From Planctomycetota bacterium (GTDB lineage: Bacteria; Planctomycetota; Phycisphaerae; Phycisphaerales; SM1A02), in NCBI GenBank assembly GCA_024230295.1, contig JAAERN010000141.1, forward strand, positions 1-42,070: 42,070 bases of DNA, given 5' to 3'. The position numbers and the translations under genes are program-made. The notes under the pieces are model-generated. The model saw nothing but the letters and a program-made list of their open reading frames with translations, did not search any database and had not been told where the DNA came from. Positions 8,681 through 16,513 of this stretch are shown here, piece by piece (within the stretch, counting starts at the first letter, position 1; each line of letters starts with the position of its first letter).

Positions 8681-9553
8681 ATGGACGGAGATCGACGAGT
8701 TGTCGCCATTATCAACCAGAAGGGCGGTGTGGGCAAAACGACCACCACCGCCAATTTGGGTGCGGCATTGGCACGATCCGGCGTCAAGACCTGCCTGATA
8801 GATCTCGATCCACAGGCACACCTCTCGCTGCACTTCGGCGTCAAGTGCGGCCCAGACGACTCGACCATCTACGACCTGCTGCTCGATTCCGAAGTGCAGG
8901 CATCTGACGTCGCTGTTGAAGTTGAGCCCAATCTCGACCTCATTCCGGCTGAGACCGATCTTGCCGCAGCTGAAACCGATCTTGCAGCTGTCACCGATCG
9001 TCAAGACCGGCTGAACCGCGCACTCAAAGCCACCGATGATCGCTGGGACGTTGTGCTCATCGACTGCCCCCCGAGCCTCGGCGTACTCACGATCAATGCC
9101 CTCGGCGCTGCAACCGAGGTCTTTGTGCCCATGCAAGCGCACTTCCTCGCCCTTCAAGGAGTCGGGAAACTCCTTGAAACCGTCGGCCTTGTCTGCGGAA
9201 GCGTCAATCCTGGCCTTCGGGTGACCGGAATTGTCTTGTGCATGCACGAAACCCAAACGACGCTGGCCAAAGAAGTTGTTGAGGATCTCCGGGCCTTCCT
9301 AGAGGGGTGCCGAAGCCAGAGCGTCCCGTGGCAGACCTGCCGCGTCTTGTCACCTCCGGTCCGCCGCAATATCAAACTTGCCGAGGCCCCATCATTTGGT
9401 CAGTCCATCCTGAACTACGACTCTGGGTGTCGTGGTGCACAGGACTATCTGGCTCTTGCCGAATCCGTCATCGAGATGTGGCGTCCATCACCGCCTGATG
9501 TCGAAATCAAGATTGATGCCACTCCCGCACAAGGTGCCGACACCGTTGGATGA
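8681..9553 (+). CDS. parA: ParA/Soj family chromosome-partitioning ATPase
   Basis: This is a 290-residue ATPase of the MinD/ParA superfamily. The deviant Walker A is KGGVGKTTTTANLG with the signature lysine. Switch regions follow: LIDLDPQAHLS and VVLIDCPPSLGVLT. Also typical are FVPMQAHFLALQGVGKLLETV and the C-terminal RRNIKLAEAPSFGQSI. These fit Soj-type ParA, which positions DNA or cellular cargo. No parB gene or parS-like site is visible nearby, so whether it segregates the chromosome or another cargo is open. ATG at 8681 is used; ATG at 8663, six codons upstream, has a slightly better purine-rich leader and is possible. It is first in a plus-strand run with a VanZ-like gene and murJ. Confidence 0.92.
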   Translation: MDGDRRVVAIINQKGGVGKTTTTANLGAALARSGVKTCLIDLDPQAHLSLHFGVKCGPDDSTIYDLLLDSEVQASDVAVEVEPNLDLIPAETDLAAAETDLAAVTDRQDRLNRALKATDDRWDVVLIDCPPSLGVLTINALGAATEVFVPMQAHFLALQGVGKLLETVGLVCGSVNPGLRVTGIVLCMHETQTTLAKEVVEDLRAFLEGCRSQSVPWQTCRVLSPPVRRNIKLAEAPSFGQSILNYDSGCRGAQDYLALAESVIEMWRPSPPDVEIKIDATPAQGADTVG

Positions 9554-10340
9554 CCTCGCCAGCAGGCCTCGCCGGGCCATTTTGGTGTGGCGATGGGCGT
9601 GTCTCATTTTCTTCACCTCGCTGACCACGCTCACGCATTGGCCAACGATGGATCCGCTCGGCCCCGAACATACCCCCCCAGACAAGCTGCTTCACTTCCT
9701 TGCATTTGGCCTGCTTGCAATTCTGGTCGAACGAGCTGCGTTGTTTCCAAAGGCGTGGATGGCCTTTCTTCTCGTAGCCCTCTGGGCACCTGCGGATGAG
9801 TGGACCCAGCAGACATTCTCAAGTAACCGAACGTTGTCCATGCTGGACGTTGCCGGAAACTGGATTGGTGTACTCGCCGCCGTCATCATTGCTTTCGCGC
9901 TCGCGCCGGCCCACCGGATCGTTCGCGCCATCGACGACATGGCGATTCCAGGAAACGGAGGTCTCGTCGCGGGCATCGTCGGCGCCGTAGTCTCGCTCGT
10001 CGTATTTCCACTCTTGTTCGCTGGACTCTGGCTCGGGTTTGCGATTTCCGCGGGAACGCTCTGCACCTTGCTCGCACTCGCCACCGGGGTGCTGGTGTCG
10101 TGGCCGCTGGTGCGTCGAAGTTGGAACCGGGTGGGTGGCCCGCGGTGGCCGATCCCGCCTGCAGTGAGTTGGGTTGCTATCCCCATAGGAATCGCCGCGG
10201 GATGGGGCCTGGCTCTTGCATCCGCCTATGGCGGATACCCAGGCTTGGGCACACCATGGATGCTCTGTGGGGCCATTGGAGGATCGGCCATTATTCTTCG
10301 CGTTGCCATAGCTCTACAGGCAAGGGAATCCAATGTCTGA
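9498..10340 (+). CDS. VanZ-like membrane protein
   Basis: This membrane protein of about 280 residues carries the VanZ-like pattern in its first half: DKLLHFLAFGLLAIL, then ADEWTQQTF, then RTLSMLDVAGNWIGVLAA, with the conserved D-H, E-Q and R-D-N-G residues in order. Several further hydrophobic helices follow (VAGIVGAVVSLVVFPLLFAGLW and others up to the C-terminus), more than a minimal VanZ domain has. VanZ-like proteins are envelope-associated with poorly known function. The gene overlaps the end of parA by up to 56 bases and overlaps the start of murJ by 8 bases, so the three are probably cotranscribed. The start is uncertain: ATG 9498, ATG 9516 and TTG 9546 are all possible, and none has a strong SD. 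Confidence 0.75.
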   Translation: MSKSRLMPLPHKVPTPLDDLASRPRRAILVWRWACLIFFTSLTTLTHWPTMDPLGPEHTPPDKLLHFLAFGLLAILVERAALFPKAWMAFLLVALWAPADEWTQQTFSSNRTLSMLDVAGNWIGVLAAVIIAFALAPAHRIVRAIDDMAIPGNGGLVAGIVGAVVSLVVFPLLFAGLWLGFAISAGTLCTLLALATGVLVSWPLVRRSWNRVGGPRWPIPPAVSWVAIPIGIAAGWGLALASAYGGYPGLGTPWMLCGAIGGSAIILRVAIALQARESNV

Positions 10341-11943
10341 CGGACTCGAACGCAACACGCGCACCGTCATGCTACTGACGACGCTCAGTCGTATCACCGG
10401 CCTGATTCGCGATGGTGTATTCAGTCGGCTCCTTGGAACCTATATCGAAAAGAGTTGGTTCGACTTCGCCTTCCTGATTCCAAATGCATTCCGGCGGCTC
10501 TTTGGAGAAGGTGCACTTTCGGCGGCCTTCCTGCCGACCTATCAACGCGTCACCGCTGAAGACAAACGCATGGCCGCGGCGCTGGCCGGGGGGGTGCTCG
10601 GCGCACTGGCGGTGGGCCTCGGCGCCATTGTCGTATTGGGCGAATCGGTGTTATTCCTCGTGTCGGCAGCGAGTGGACACGAGGATCCTTCACTCTTCCT
10701 GTTGATGCTCACGCTGCCGTACATCCCACTGGTGTGCATCGTGGCCATCGTTGGGGCCATGCTCCATGTACATGGAAAGTTTGGACCAACCGCAGCCACT
10801 CCATTGATACTCAACGGTTGCATCATCACAGCCACACTCATTGGCTGGAAGATGTTTGACACCACCACGCCAAATGACCGACTTGCGATCACCGCCATGG
10901 CGGCCGGCAGCGTCATCGTGGCCGGGTTTTTTCAAGTGGCATGGTCACTTTGGGCTCTTCGCGGTAAGGCGACGATGTTGCTCGACGTTCGCGGCGCTTT
11001 GCAACCGCTTTCCGAAGTGTTTCGCCGGGCAGCGCCCATGATCCTCGGCCTGGGCGTTTTACAGATCAACACGCTTATCGACGGACTCATTGCCTCGTGG
11101 CCCGCCCTTGTTGATGATCCCACGGTCTTTGGCCACGAGTACCCGCTAAATGAACACGCCATGGCCGTCATTTCGTATTCGCAGCGGCTCTATCAGTTCC
11201 CCTTGGGCGTATTCGGTCTCGCTGTCGCCACAGTCATCTATCCATTGCTCACGGGCCTTGCCGGAAATCCGGGGCGGTTCACCACAACAGTTCGGCGAGG
11301 CGTTCGGCTCGTACTCTTCATCAGCATCCCCGCAAGCGTCGGGTTGCTACTCGTTCGAGAGCCGCTGACCCGAGTCATACTTCAGGGCGGGGCATTCACC
11401 GAAGCCGATACTGCCAAAGTGTCCTTCGTGTTGATCGGCTACGCCGCCAGTATCTGGGCGTACATGTTGATTCAAATTCTGACTCGTGCCTTCTATGCAC
11501 GGGATGAGGTCATGACACCGGTGCGGATTGCGATGGCGATGGTGTCACTCAATCTCGTGCTGAATCTCACGCTCATTTGGACACCACTTGGTGTCGCAGG
11601 ACTCGCGTGGTCAACGGCAATCTGCGCAGCCATTCAAGCCGTATTGCTCATTGTGATTCTTCGAAAACGCGGCGTCGCACCTGTCAACCGCGAGGTTTGG
11701 TCGACCTTAGGACGGATTCTCATCGCCACGGCCATCATGGCCGCGTGCGTCTGGGGACTCTCGCTCGTGTGGCCCGCCAGAGAGTCGATGTTTGGATCAA
11801 TTGTGCGACTGATGGGGCTCACCGCTACTGGTGGGCTGGTCATCCTTGTTGTAGCCTCGGCCATGCGAATGCATGAGTGGCGATGGGTCATCGGCCACGC
11901 CAGCGGCCTTGATGGTGATGCATCAACGATGGACGATCACTGA
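10333..11943 (+). CDS. murJ: Lipid II flippase MurJ (MviN)
   Basis: MurJ moves lipid-linked peptidoglycan precursor (lipid II) across the inner membrane. The 536-residue protein begins with the family pattern TRTVMLLTTLSRITGLIRD and has FDFAFLIPNAFRRLFGEGALSAAFLP, the well-conserved first-helix region of MurJ. About 13-14 hydrophobic segments follow. Other conserved parts include PLGVFGLAVATVIYPLL and VRIAMAMVSLNLVLNL. A T6 run near 10926 inside the gene is in frame, which is useful as a control for sequence quality. The start at 10333 overlaps the upstream VanZ-like gene by 8 bases. Its 3' end overlaps the convergent sialidase-like gene by 7 bases (shared TCACTGA). Confidence 0.95.
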   Translation: MSDGLERNTRTVMLLTTLSRITGLIRDGVFSRLLGTYIEKSWFDFAFLIPNAFRRLFGEGALSAAFLPTYQRVTAEDKRMAAALAGGVLGALAVGLGAIVVLGESVLFLVSAASGHEDPSLFLLMLTLPYIPLVCIVAIVGAMLHVHGKFGPTAATPLILNGCIITATLIGWKMFDTTTPNDRLAITAMAAGSVIVAGFFQVAWSLWALRGKATMLLDVRGALQPLSEVFRRAAPMILGLGVLQINTLIDGLIASWPALVDDPTVFGHEYPLNEHAMAVISYSQRLYQFPLGVFGLAVATVIYPLLTGLAGNPGRFTTTVRRGVRLVLFISIPASVGLLLVREPLTRVILQGGAFTEADTAKVSFVLIGYAASIWAYMLIQILTRAFYARDEVMTPVRIAMAMVSLNLVLNLTLIWTPLGVAGLAWSTAICAAIQAVLLIVILRKRGVAPVNREVWSTLGRILIATAIMAACVWGLSLVWPARESMFGSIVRLMGLTATGGLVILVVASAMRMHEWRWVIGHASGLDGDASTMDDH

Positions 11944-13034
11944 TCCGTTTCGATTTCCGGAAACAGTGATGCGATTTGTTTTGGCGTTAAGTGGACGGCC
12001 CGAATAAATGGCGGTTCACCTTTGATCCAGTGGCCGTAGGTGATCGCAACAATTGTTCCGTCGGGAAGCCGCTCAAGAGCGGGGTACGCGCAGTCCCACC
12101 GGTGGTGGTTGTCTGAGAGGCGAACAAGATAGTCTCCCCCCGAACAGTGTTCGAGATCACCCCACGACCCGATCCACGCAACCCAATCTCCACACCAGGG
12201 GCTCTTAGGATGAGTGTCTCTGAATGAGACCATCAGCCGACCATCGGCCAGATAGATACATTGATGCCGGTCACCCGTCAGCGCATCAGGAAGTTCACGA
12301 GGCGCTGACCAAGTCTTGCCCGAGTCGTTGCTAAAACAGATGTGGCTGTTCTTCTTGCGGCTGTTCTCTCGAAGAAGCATGGCCCACCACGCCTCGTCCG
12401 GTGATTGAACAAGTCCGGGCTCGCACAGGTGCGCATCAGGAAGTTCCGCAACGACACGAGGCTCGCTCCATGAGATCCCACCGTCCGTTGTATCAATCGC
12501 GTACACCTTAAAACCACTGTCGGCTTCACCAGCCTGCCGCAGAAACCGTCCGTCGTCATGAAAGACGGCTGAATAGCAACCGGCCGCGGTCGGCATGACA
12601 TCAGCCACCGCGACAATGCCGCCATACGTACCAATTGCTTCGAGCTCGGACCATGTCCGGCCGTCGTCCCCGCTGATCGACGAGCGAATCGGGTACAACC
12701 CCGAGAAGAGCACCAGCCGCCGAACACCATCTGCACTCAGCATCTCATACACATGGGGCGTTTCCTTGGAAGTCTCCCATGACGCGGGCGTCTTCAGGCG
12801 TTCACTCCACGTACGACCGCCGTCGTCACTTCGTTTGAGCACAATCGGGCCGCGACCGTGTCCCTTTGGATACACGCAGAACATGGTCATGCCATCGGGA
12901 AGAAGTACGGTTGACGGGTGGCCGAGGTACTGCCCGGCCTCCTGGTCAACGGTTCGCTGCAACGCGGTATCGCCAGCGAGATCCACCGAGATCGGGCCCG
13001 CGACGCATGCCGTGATAATCGCGGTGGTGATCAC
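11937..13034 (-). CDS. Secreted sialidase-like BNR/Asp-box protein
   Basis: This 365-residue predicted exported protein has a short hydrophobic N-terminus (MITTAIITACVAGPISVDLA). At least four Asp-box (SxDxGxTW) motifs are visible: RSDDGGRTWSE, SGDDGRTWSE, TTDGGISWSE and SNDSGKTWSA. Spaced Asp-boxes define the six-bladed beta-propeller of exo-sialidases and related glycan hydrolases. I could not confirm a full catalytic Arg triad, so activity on sialic acid is not shown; it may hydrolyse another glycan or only bind it. Its ATG overlaps the mqnE stop by 4 bases (ATGA), which implies translational coupling to a menaquinone gene, an unexpected pairing. Confidence 0.82.
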   Translation of the reverse strand: MITTAIITACVAGPISVDLAGDTALQRTVDQEAGQYLGHPSTVLLPDGMTMFCVYPKGHGRGPIVLKRSDDGGRTWSERLKTPASWETSKETPHVYEMLSADGVRRLVLFSGLYPIRSSISGDDGRTWSELEAIGTYGGIVAVADVMPTAAGCYSAVFHDDGRFLRQAGEADSGFKVYAIDTTDGGISWSEPRVVAELPDAHLCEPGLVQSPDEAWWAMLLRENSRKKNSHICFSNDSGKTWSAPRELPDALTGDRHQCIYLADGRLMVSFRDTHPKSPWCGDWVAWIGSWGDLEHCSGGDYLVRLSDNHHRWDCAYPALERLPDGTIVAITYGHWIKGEPPFIRAVHLTPKQIASLFPEIETDQ

Positions 13035-14302
13035 TCGATCGACCAGTCGGCGCCATCTCTATGCACGGGCCGATAAAATGTGTCGCGTTCTTGAGGCCGC
13101 AGCCCCGCCTCACGAATGAGTCGACGTAGTTCTTCAACGCCGGTTTCCTGGTGCGTACCACAGCCGTCAACCTTTGTGATGTCGTACCAGACAACCGTTC
13201 CGTCGATGTCATCAGCGCCACCCATTTGCAACATGAGTTGCGAAAGCGGAAGCGTCTGCATGATCCAGAACGCTTTCATATGAGGGATGTTGTCGAGCAT
13301 AAGGCGGGCAATCGCGATAGTGCGAAGGTTCTCCAAACCGCTCGGCCCATGCAATCGTTCCAAAGTACTGTCATCCGGAATAAATGGCAGCGGAATACAG
13401 GCCTGATACCAGCCGGTCTTACACGATGCCATCGTCGGAAGCCGCTCGCCCGAGTACTGCTCGTTCGGGCCGGTCAACACAACAATTCCGTCCGAACCAT
13501 GTCCCTGTGAACACGCCCAGTCCCGCAGTGTTTCATCCTGCTGCGATCGGAGAATCGCCATATGACGCACGCGTTCTGCTCGGCCCTCGATGTGGCCGTA
13601 CAACATCGTCGCGTTTGTGTGGAGTCCAAGTTCATGAGCAATGCGATGGACATCCATCCATGCATCGGCGCGAATCTTGCCCTTGAATGCCTCATCGTGA
13701 ATCCGGTCGTCGAACACTTCAGCGCCACCACCGGGAAGTGATCCTAGACCGGCGCCCCGAAGATCTTGCAGCACCTCTCGGATGCCATCGGCGCCATCAC
13801 GACCCCGTTTGGAAATGCGAGCCAAATGAACAATCTCGACCGCTGTAAACGCCTTGATGTGAATGCTCGGCGCTACCTCCCGGATCGCGCGGACCATGTC
13901 GATATAAAAGTCAAAGGGATGCCATGGATGGAGACCGCCCACAACGTGCATCTCCGTGGCGCCTGACTCCACTGCCTTTCGGGCCTCGGCGCGGACTTCC
14001 TCGATCGTGAATTCGTAAGCACCTTCGTCACCACGCTTACGGGCGAACGCGCAGAAGTGGCACGAGAGCGCACAGACATTCGTGTAGTTGAGATGCCGGT
14101 TGACGTTGTAGTACGCAACATCACCGTGCATTCGCCGGCGGACCAGGTCGGCCAGCCCACACACCGACCAGAGATCATGTGTCCCATATAGCTGCAATCC
14201 ATCATCGATCGTCAATCGAGAACCACGAAGCACTTTCTCTCGTATGGGTGCCAGGTCGGGATCTTGAACCGTCGGCAGGGGGTTGGATTCGATCGTCTTC
14301 AT
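13031..14302 (-). CDS. mqnE: Aminodeoxyfutalosine synthase MqnE (radical SAM)
   Basis: MqnE is the radical SAM enzyme that joins SAM to 3-[(1-carboxyvinyl)oxy]benzoate, giving aminodeoxyfutalosine in the futalosine route to menaquinone. The 423-residue protein has the radical SAM cluster CX3CX2C at residues 77, 81 and 84 (NVCALSCHFCAF). It is preceded by YYNVNRHLNYTN and followed by MHVVGGLHPWHPFDFY, both typical of MqnE rather than of the cyclase MqnC. Further MqnE-like parts are GLGSLPGGGAEVFDDRI and TNATMLYGHIE. No other mqn gene lies in the window. The start ATG at 14302 is 172 bases from the divergent ORF at 14474. The sialidase-like gene follows with a 4-base overlap. Confidence 0.93.
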   Translation of the reverse strand: MKTIESNPLPTVQDPDLAPIREKVLRGSRLTIDDGLQLYGTHDLWSVCGLADLVRRRMHGDVAYYNVNRHLNYTNVCALSCHFCAFARKRGDEGAYEFTIEEVRAEARKAVESGATEMHVVGGLHPWHPFDFYIDMVRAIREVAPSIHIKAFTAVEIVHLARISKRGRDGADGIREVLQDLRGAGLGSLPGGGAEVFDDRIHDEAFKGKIRADAWMDVHRIAHELGLHTNATMLYGHIEGRAERVRHMAILRSQQDETLRDWACSQGHGSDGIVVLTGPNEQYSGERLPTMASCKTGWYQACIPLPFIPDDSTLERLHGPSGLENLRTIAIARLMLDNIPHMKAFWIMQTLPLSQLMLQMGGADDIDGTVVWYDITKVDGCGTHQETGVEELRRLIREAGLRPQERDTFYRPVHRDGADWSIE

Positions 14303-14451
14303 GAGTCCCGCATGGTAGCGGGGGACTATCGGACGTCGGGTTGCGCGGACACTGCGGATAAGAACCTCCGCCGCCGCACATTGGGGACGGTTTGTGCCCG
14401 ATCGCTGACCTACAGCGAAGTGAATTGCTGATCGAACCGATTGTCATTCAT

Positions 14452-14465
14452 GCGGCATATGCCGC
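14452..14465. promoter_or_regulatory. 14-base perfect palindrome upstream of the mobA unit
   Basis: GCGGCATATGCCGC is a perfect dyad located 9-22 bases before the ATG at 14474, in the gap between divergent mqnE and the mobA unit. The position suits an operator for a dimeric regulator, but no second copy is seen in the window, so this is only a candidate. Confidence 0.35.
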
Positions 14466-14473
14466 CTTGAACC

Positions 14474-14680
14474 ATGTATCAACGCGACAACAACCATCTC
14501 GGACCCCAGCCACGAAGCGTGCTCGCGTTCCCTGTTGACCGCGCCCGGGCCATTGAGACCCCAAGACAGCACCTCAGACGGATTCACTCCGAGTCCAATC
14601 GCCAACTCGAAGCACTCGCCGAACGATTGAATTGCCTTGGTTGGTTTGATCCACCCCGTGGTGATCCCCGCGCAGCTTGA
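14474..14680 (+). CDS. Small hypothetical protein upstream of mobA
   Basis: This 68-codon open frame ends 21 bases before the mobA start and is on the same strand. The predicted product is hydrophilic and Arg/Pro-rich, with a helical middle (HLRRIHSESNRQLEALAERL) and a WFDPPRGDP tail. I do not recognise a family. There is no clear Shine-Dalgarno. Support comes from its position as the natural leader gene of a mobA transcript and from sensible amino-acid composition. It could equally be a chance frame inside the mobA leader. Confidence 0.4.
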   Translation: MYQRDNNHLGPQPRSVLAFPVDRARAIETPRQHLRRIHSESNRQLEALAERLNCLGWFDPPRGDPRAA

Positions 14681-14701
14681 TCGACGCCGTACGCTGTACG
14701 T

Positions 14702-15274
14702 ATGTCCGATCGCACTACGAAACGTTCAACCGCAGCCGCCGTCCTGATGGGCGGGCGGAGCCGTCGCATGGGACGCGCCAAACAACACATCGTCGTTGGT
14801 GATGAATCAATGGGACAGGCCGCCATTGCAATCGGCCACGAGTGCTGCGAAATAGTTGTCGTGGCGGGGCCGGCAGACGCCATGCAAGCCCAGCAGTGTG
14901 TCGCAGATTTGCCCGAGCACACCGGCATGGGACCGCTGGCAGGCATCGAAGCTGTCCTCGCCAGTGGTCTGGCGAGCCGGTGGCTCATCATTCCTTGTGA
15001 TATGCCTGGGCTTGATGCATGCGCACTCCAACAACTCCTTGATGTCGAAGATCCGGTGGCATGCTTGGGAAATCCGCAGGCTGCCGAAGATCGTCTGCAA
15101 CTACCGCTCGCGATAGACGCCACACTCCTGAGATCCGTTCGGGAATTTCTGAAGAGCGACCGGCGAAGCATTGGGGCATGGCTTGAATCGGTCGATGCTC
15201 GCATCGTCATGCAAGCAGAGGCGTTTCAAGCACAGAATGTCAACGCACCCGAAGATCTTCCCGGTGGATCCTGA
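14702..15274 (+). CDS. mobA: Molybdenum cofactor guanylyltransferase MobA
   Basis: MobA transfers GMP from GTP to molybdopterin to make the guanine dinucleotide cofactor used by DMSO-reductase-family enzymes. The 190-residue protein opens with the nucleotide-binding loop AAVLMGGRSRRMGRAK. It has GMGPLAGIEAVLAS and IIPCDMPGLDA, which supply the base-specificity and metal-binding positions, plus NVNAPEDL near the C-terminus (compare NxNTPEDL). It is of normal length. The only molybdopterin enzyme in the window, the FdhF-type oxidoreductase at 16510-18684, is a plausible client. pilT follows after a 117-base structured leader. Confidence 0.92.
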   Translation: MSDRTTKRSTAAAVLMGGRSRRMGRAKQHIVVGDESMGQAAIAIGHECCEIVVVAGPADAMQAQQCVADLPEHTGMGPLAGIEAVLASGLASRWLIIPCDMPGLDACALQQLLDVEDPVACLGNPQAAEDRLQLPLAIDATLLRSVREFLKSDRRSIGAWLESVDARIVMQAEAFQAQNVNAPEDLPGGS

Positions 15275-15311
15275 ATACCACGCGGATTCGATCGGCTTGC
15301 TGGTAGAGTGA

Positions 15312-15331
15312 TGGGTGGCCCAAACCACCCA
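15312..15331 (+). promoter_or_regulatory. Hairpin in the pilT leader
   Basis: TGGGTGG pairs perfectly with CCACCCA around a CCCAAA loop (7 base pairs). It sits 60-80 bases before the pilT start and just upstream of the anti-SD helix. There is no T-run, so it is not a normal terminator. Confidence 0.55.
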
Positions 15332-15337
15332 CCGGAA

Positions 15338-15389
15338 CACCTCCCGAATCCCCGATGATTCCGGGGCAAGGTCCCGGGACAAGGAGGTG
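15338..15389 (+). promoter_or_regulatory. pilT: SD-sequestering stem in the pilT leader
   Basis: CACCTCC at 15338-15344 is perfectly complementary to GGAGGTG at 15383-15389, the core of a full Shine-Dalgarno (AAGGAGGTG) lying just before the pilT ATG at 15392. The enclosed segment holds a second hairpin (CCCCG at 15350-15354 with CGGGG at 15362-15366) and the palindrome GTCCCGGGAC at 15371-15380. CACCTCC is also identical to the 16S rRNA anti-SD. If the stem forms, it blocks initiation, so translation of pilT is probably switched by an RNA-structure change, a protein or a small RNA. Confidence 0.6.
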
Positions 15390-15391
15390 CC

Positions 15392-16513
15392 ATGAACGAC
15401 CACCTCGACATGGATCGTCTTCTTCTTGGCATGGCCGAGTACGAGGCGAGTGACCTGCATATCAAGCCCGGATCCCCGCCGGTCTATCGCATCGCGTCAA
15501 AGCTTCAACCGATTCAGGCTCCTCCTCTGACCAAGGAGGAAACGCGAACCATGTTGTACACAATCATTCCGCCCGAACAAATGGTGGTGTTGGAGGACAG
15601 TGGCGGAATCGATTTTTCATACCACACGCGAAAGGGGGATCGCTTCAGGTGCAGCATCTTCCAGTCGGGAGGTGCCGTGCACGCTGCCATCAGACGTGTG
15701 CAGCCAACCATTCCTTCATTCAAGGACTTGCATCTTCCACCTGTGTATCACGACATCACTGACAAGACGCACGAAGGGTTGGTCATCGTCTGTGGTGTCA
15801 CCGGCAGCGGTAAATCTTCAACGCTCGCCGCCATGATCGATCACATCAATCACAACCGCCACTGCAACATCATCACCATTGAAGATCCTGTTGAGTTTGT
15901 GTTCAAACCGGCCCGGTCATACATAAGTCAGCGAGAGATTGGCATCGATGTCCCTAACTTCCCGACGGCGCTCCGCTCAGCGGTTCGTCAAGATCCCGAT
16001 ATCCTCATGATCGGAGAACTTCGAGACCGCGAGACAATGCTTGCGGGTATTCAAGCAGCCGAAACTGGCCACCTCGTTTTCTGCACACTGCATACCGCGG
16101 ATACCACACAAGCATTTGCCAGAATTCTTGAGTTCTTCCCGACGACCGATCATGCTTTCATTCGATCCAGTCTGGCCGTTGGGCTCAAAGCCATCATGGC
16201 GCAGCGACTCTTGCCTTGTGATCGCAAAGATGTACAGCGGGTACCCGCCACTGAAGTGTTGATCAGCACGCCCACAGCAGTCGATTGCATTCGAGAAGGG
16301 CACGAAGAGGATCTCACAGCTGTTCTCGCATCCAACCAAGAACTTGGCATGCACGACTTCACAACAAGTCTGGCCCATCTGGTCGAGACGGACTTTGTGG
16401 ATCTCAAAGTGGCGGAGCAGTACGCGCCAAACCGCGAAGCGCTTCGAAGCCGCGTTCGTGGAATTGAGGTTCGCGCCGATCTTCTGATCGGAAAACACAC
16501 TAGCAGCCACTAA
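15392..16513 (+). CDS. pilT: Type IV pilus retraction ATPase PilT
   Basis: PilT is the hexameric ATPase that depolymerises type IV pili for twitching and DNA uptake. The 373-residue protein has the family N-terminus (LLLGMAEYEASDLHIKPGSP) and Walker A GVTGSGKSS at residues 135-143. It also has the Asp box (NIITIEDPVEFVF) and an HTAD-containing stretch (FCTLHTADTTQAFARILEFFP). AQRLLP follows, as in the PilT/GspE superfamily. Size and N-terminus fit PilT and not the longer assembly ATPase PilB. No other pilus gene is adjacent. It has a perfect SD (AAGGAGGTG) that the leader can hide. Its stop codon overlaps that of the convergent oxidoreductase gene (CTAA at 16510-16513). Confidence 0.92.
   Translation: MNDHLDMDRLLLGMAEYEASDLHIKPGSPPVYRIASKLQPIQAPPLTKEETRTMLYTIIPPEQMVVLEDSGGIDFSYHTRKGDRFRCSIFQSGGAVHAAIRRVQPTIPSFKDLHLPPVYHDITDKTHEGLVIVCGVTGSGKSSTLAAMIDHINHNRHCNIITIEDPVEFVFKPARSYISQREIGIDVPNFPTALRSAVRQDPDILMIGELRDRETMLAGIQAAETGHLVFCTLHTADTTQAFARILEFFPTTDHAFIRSSLAVGLKAIMAQRLLPCDRKDVQRVPATEVLISTPTAVDCIREGHEEDLTAVLASNQELGMHDFTTSLAHLVETDFVDLKVAEQYAPNREALRSRVRGIEVRADLLIGKHTSSH

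Noticed and set aside
8940-9000. Apparent tandem duplication (ETDLAA twice) in ParA
   Set aside because: Comparison with the usual Soj pattern (two similar Leu-Ala-Glu segments at this place) shows no extra length, so it is normal family sequence.
15275-15391. c-di-GMP (GEMM) riboswitch upstream of pilT
   Set aside because: The conserved GEMM core sequences are not present; the leader is structured but matches no class I recognise.
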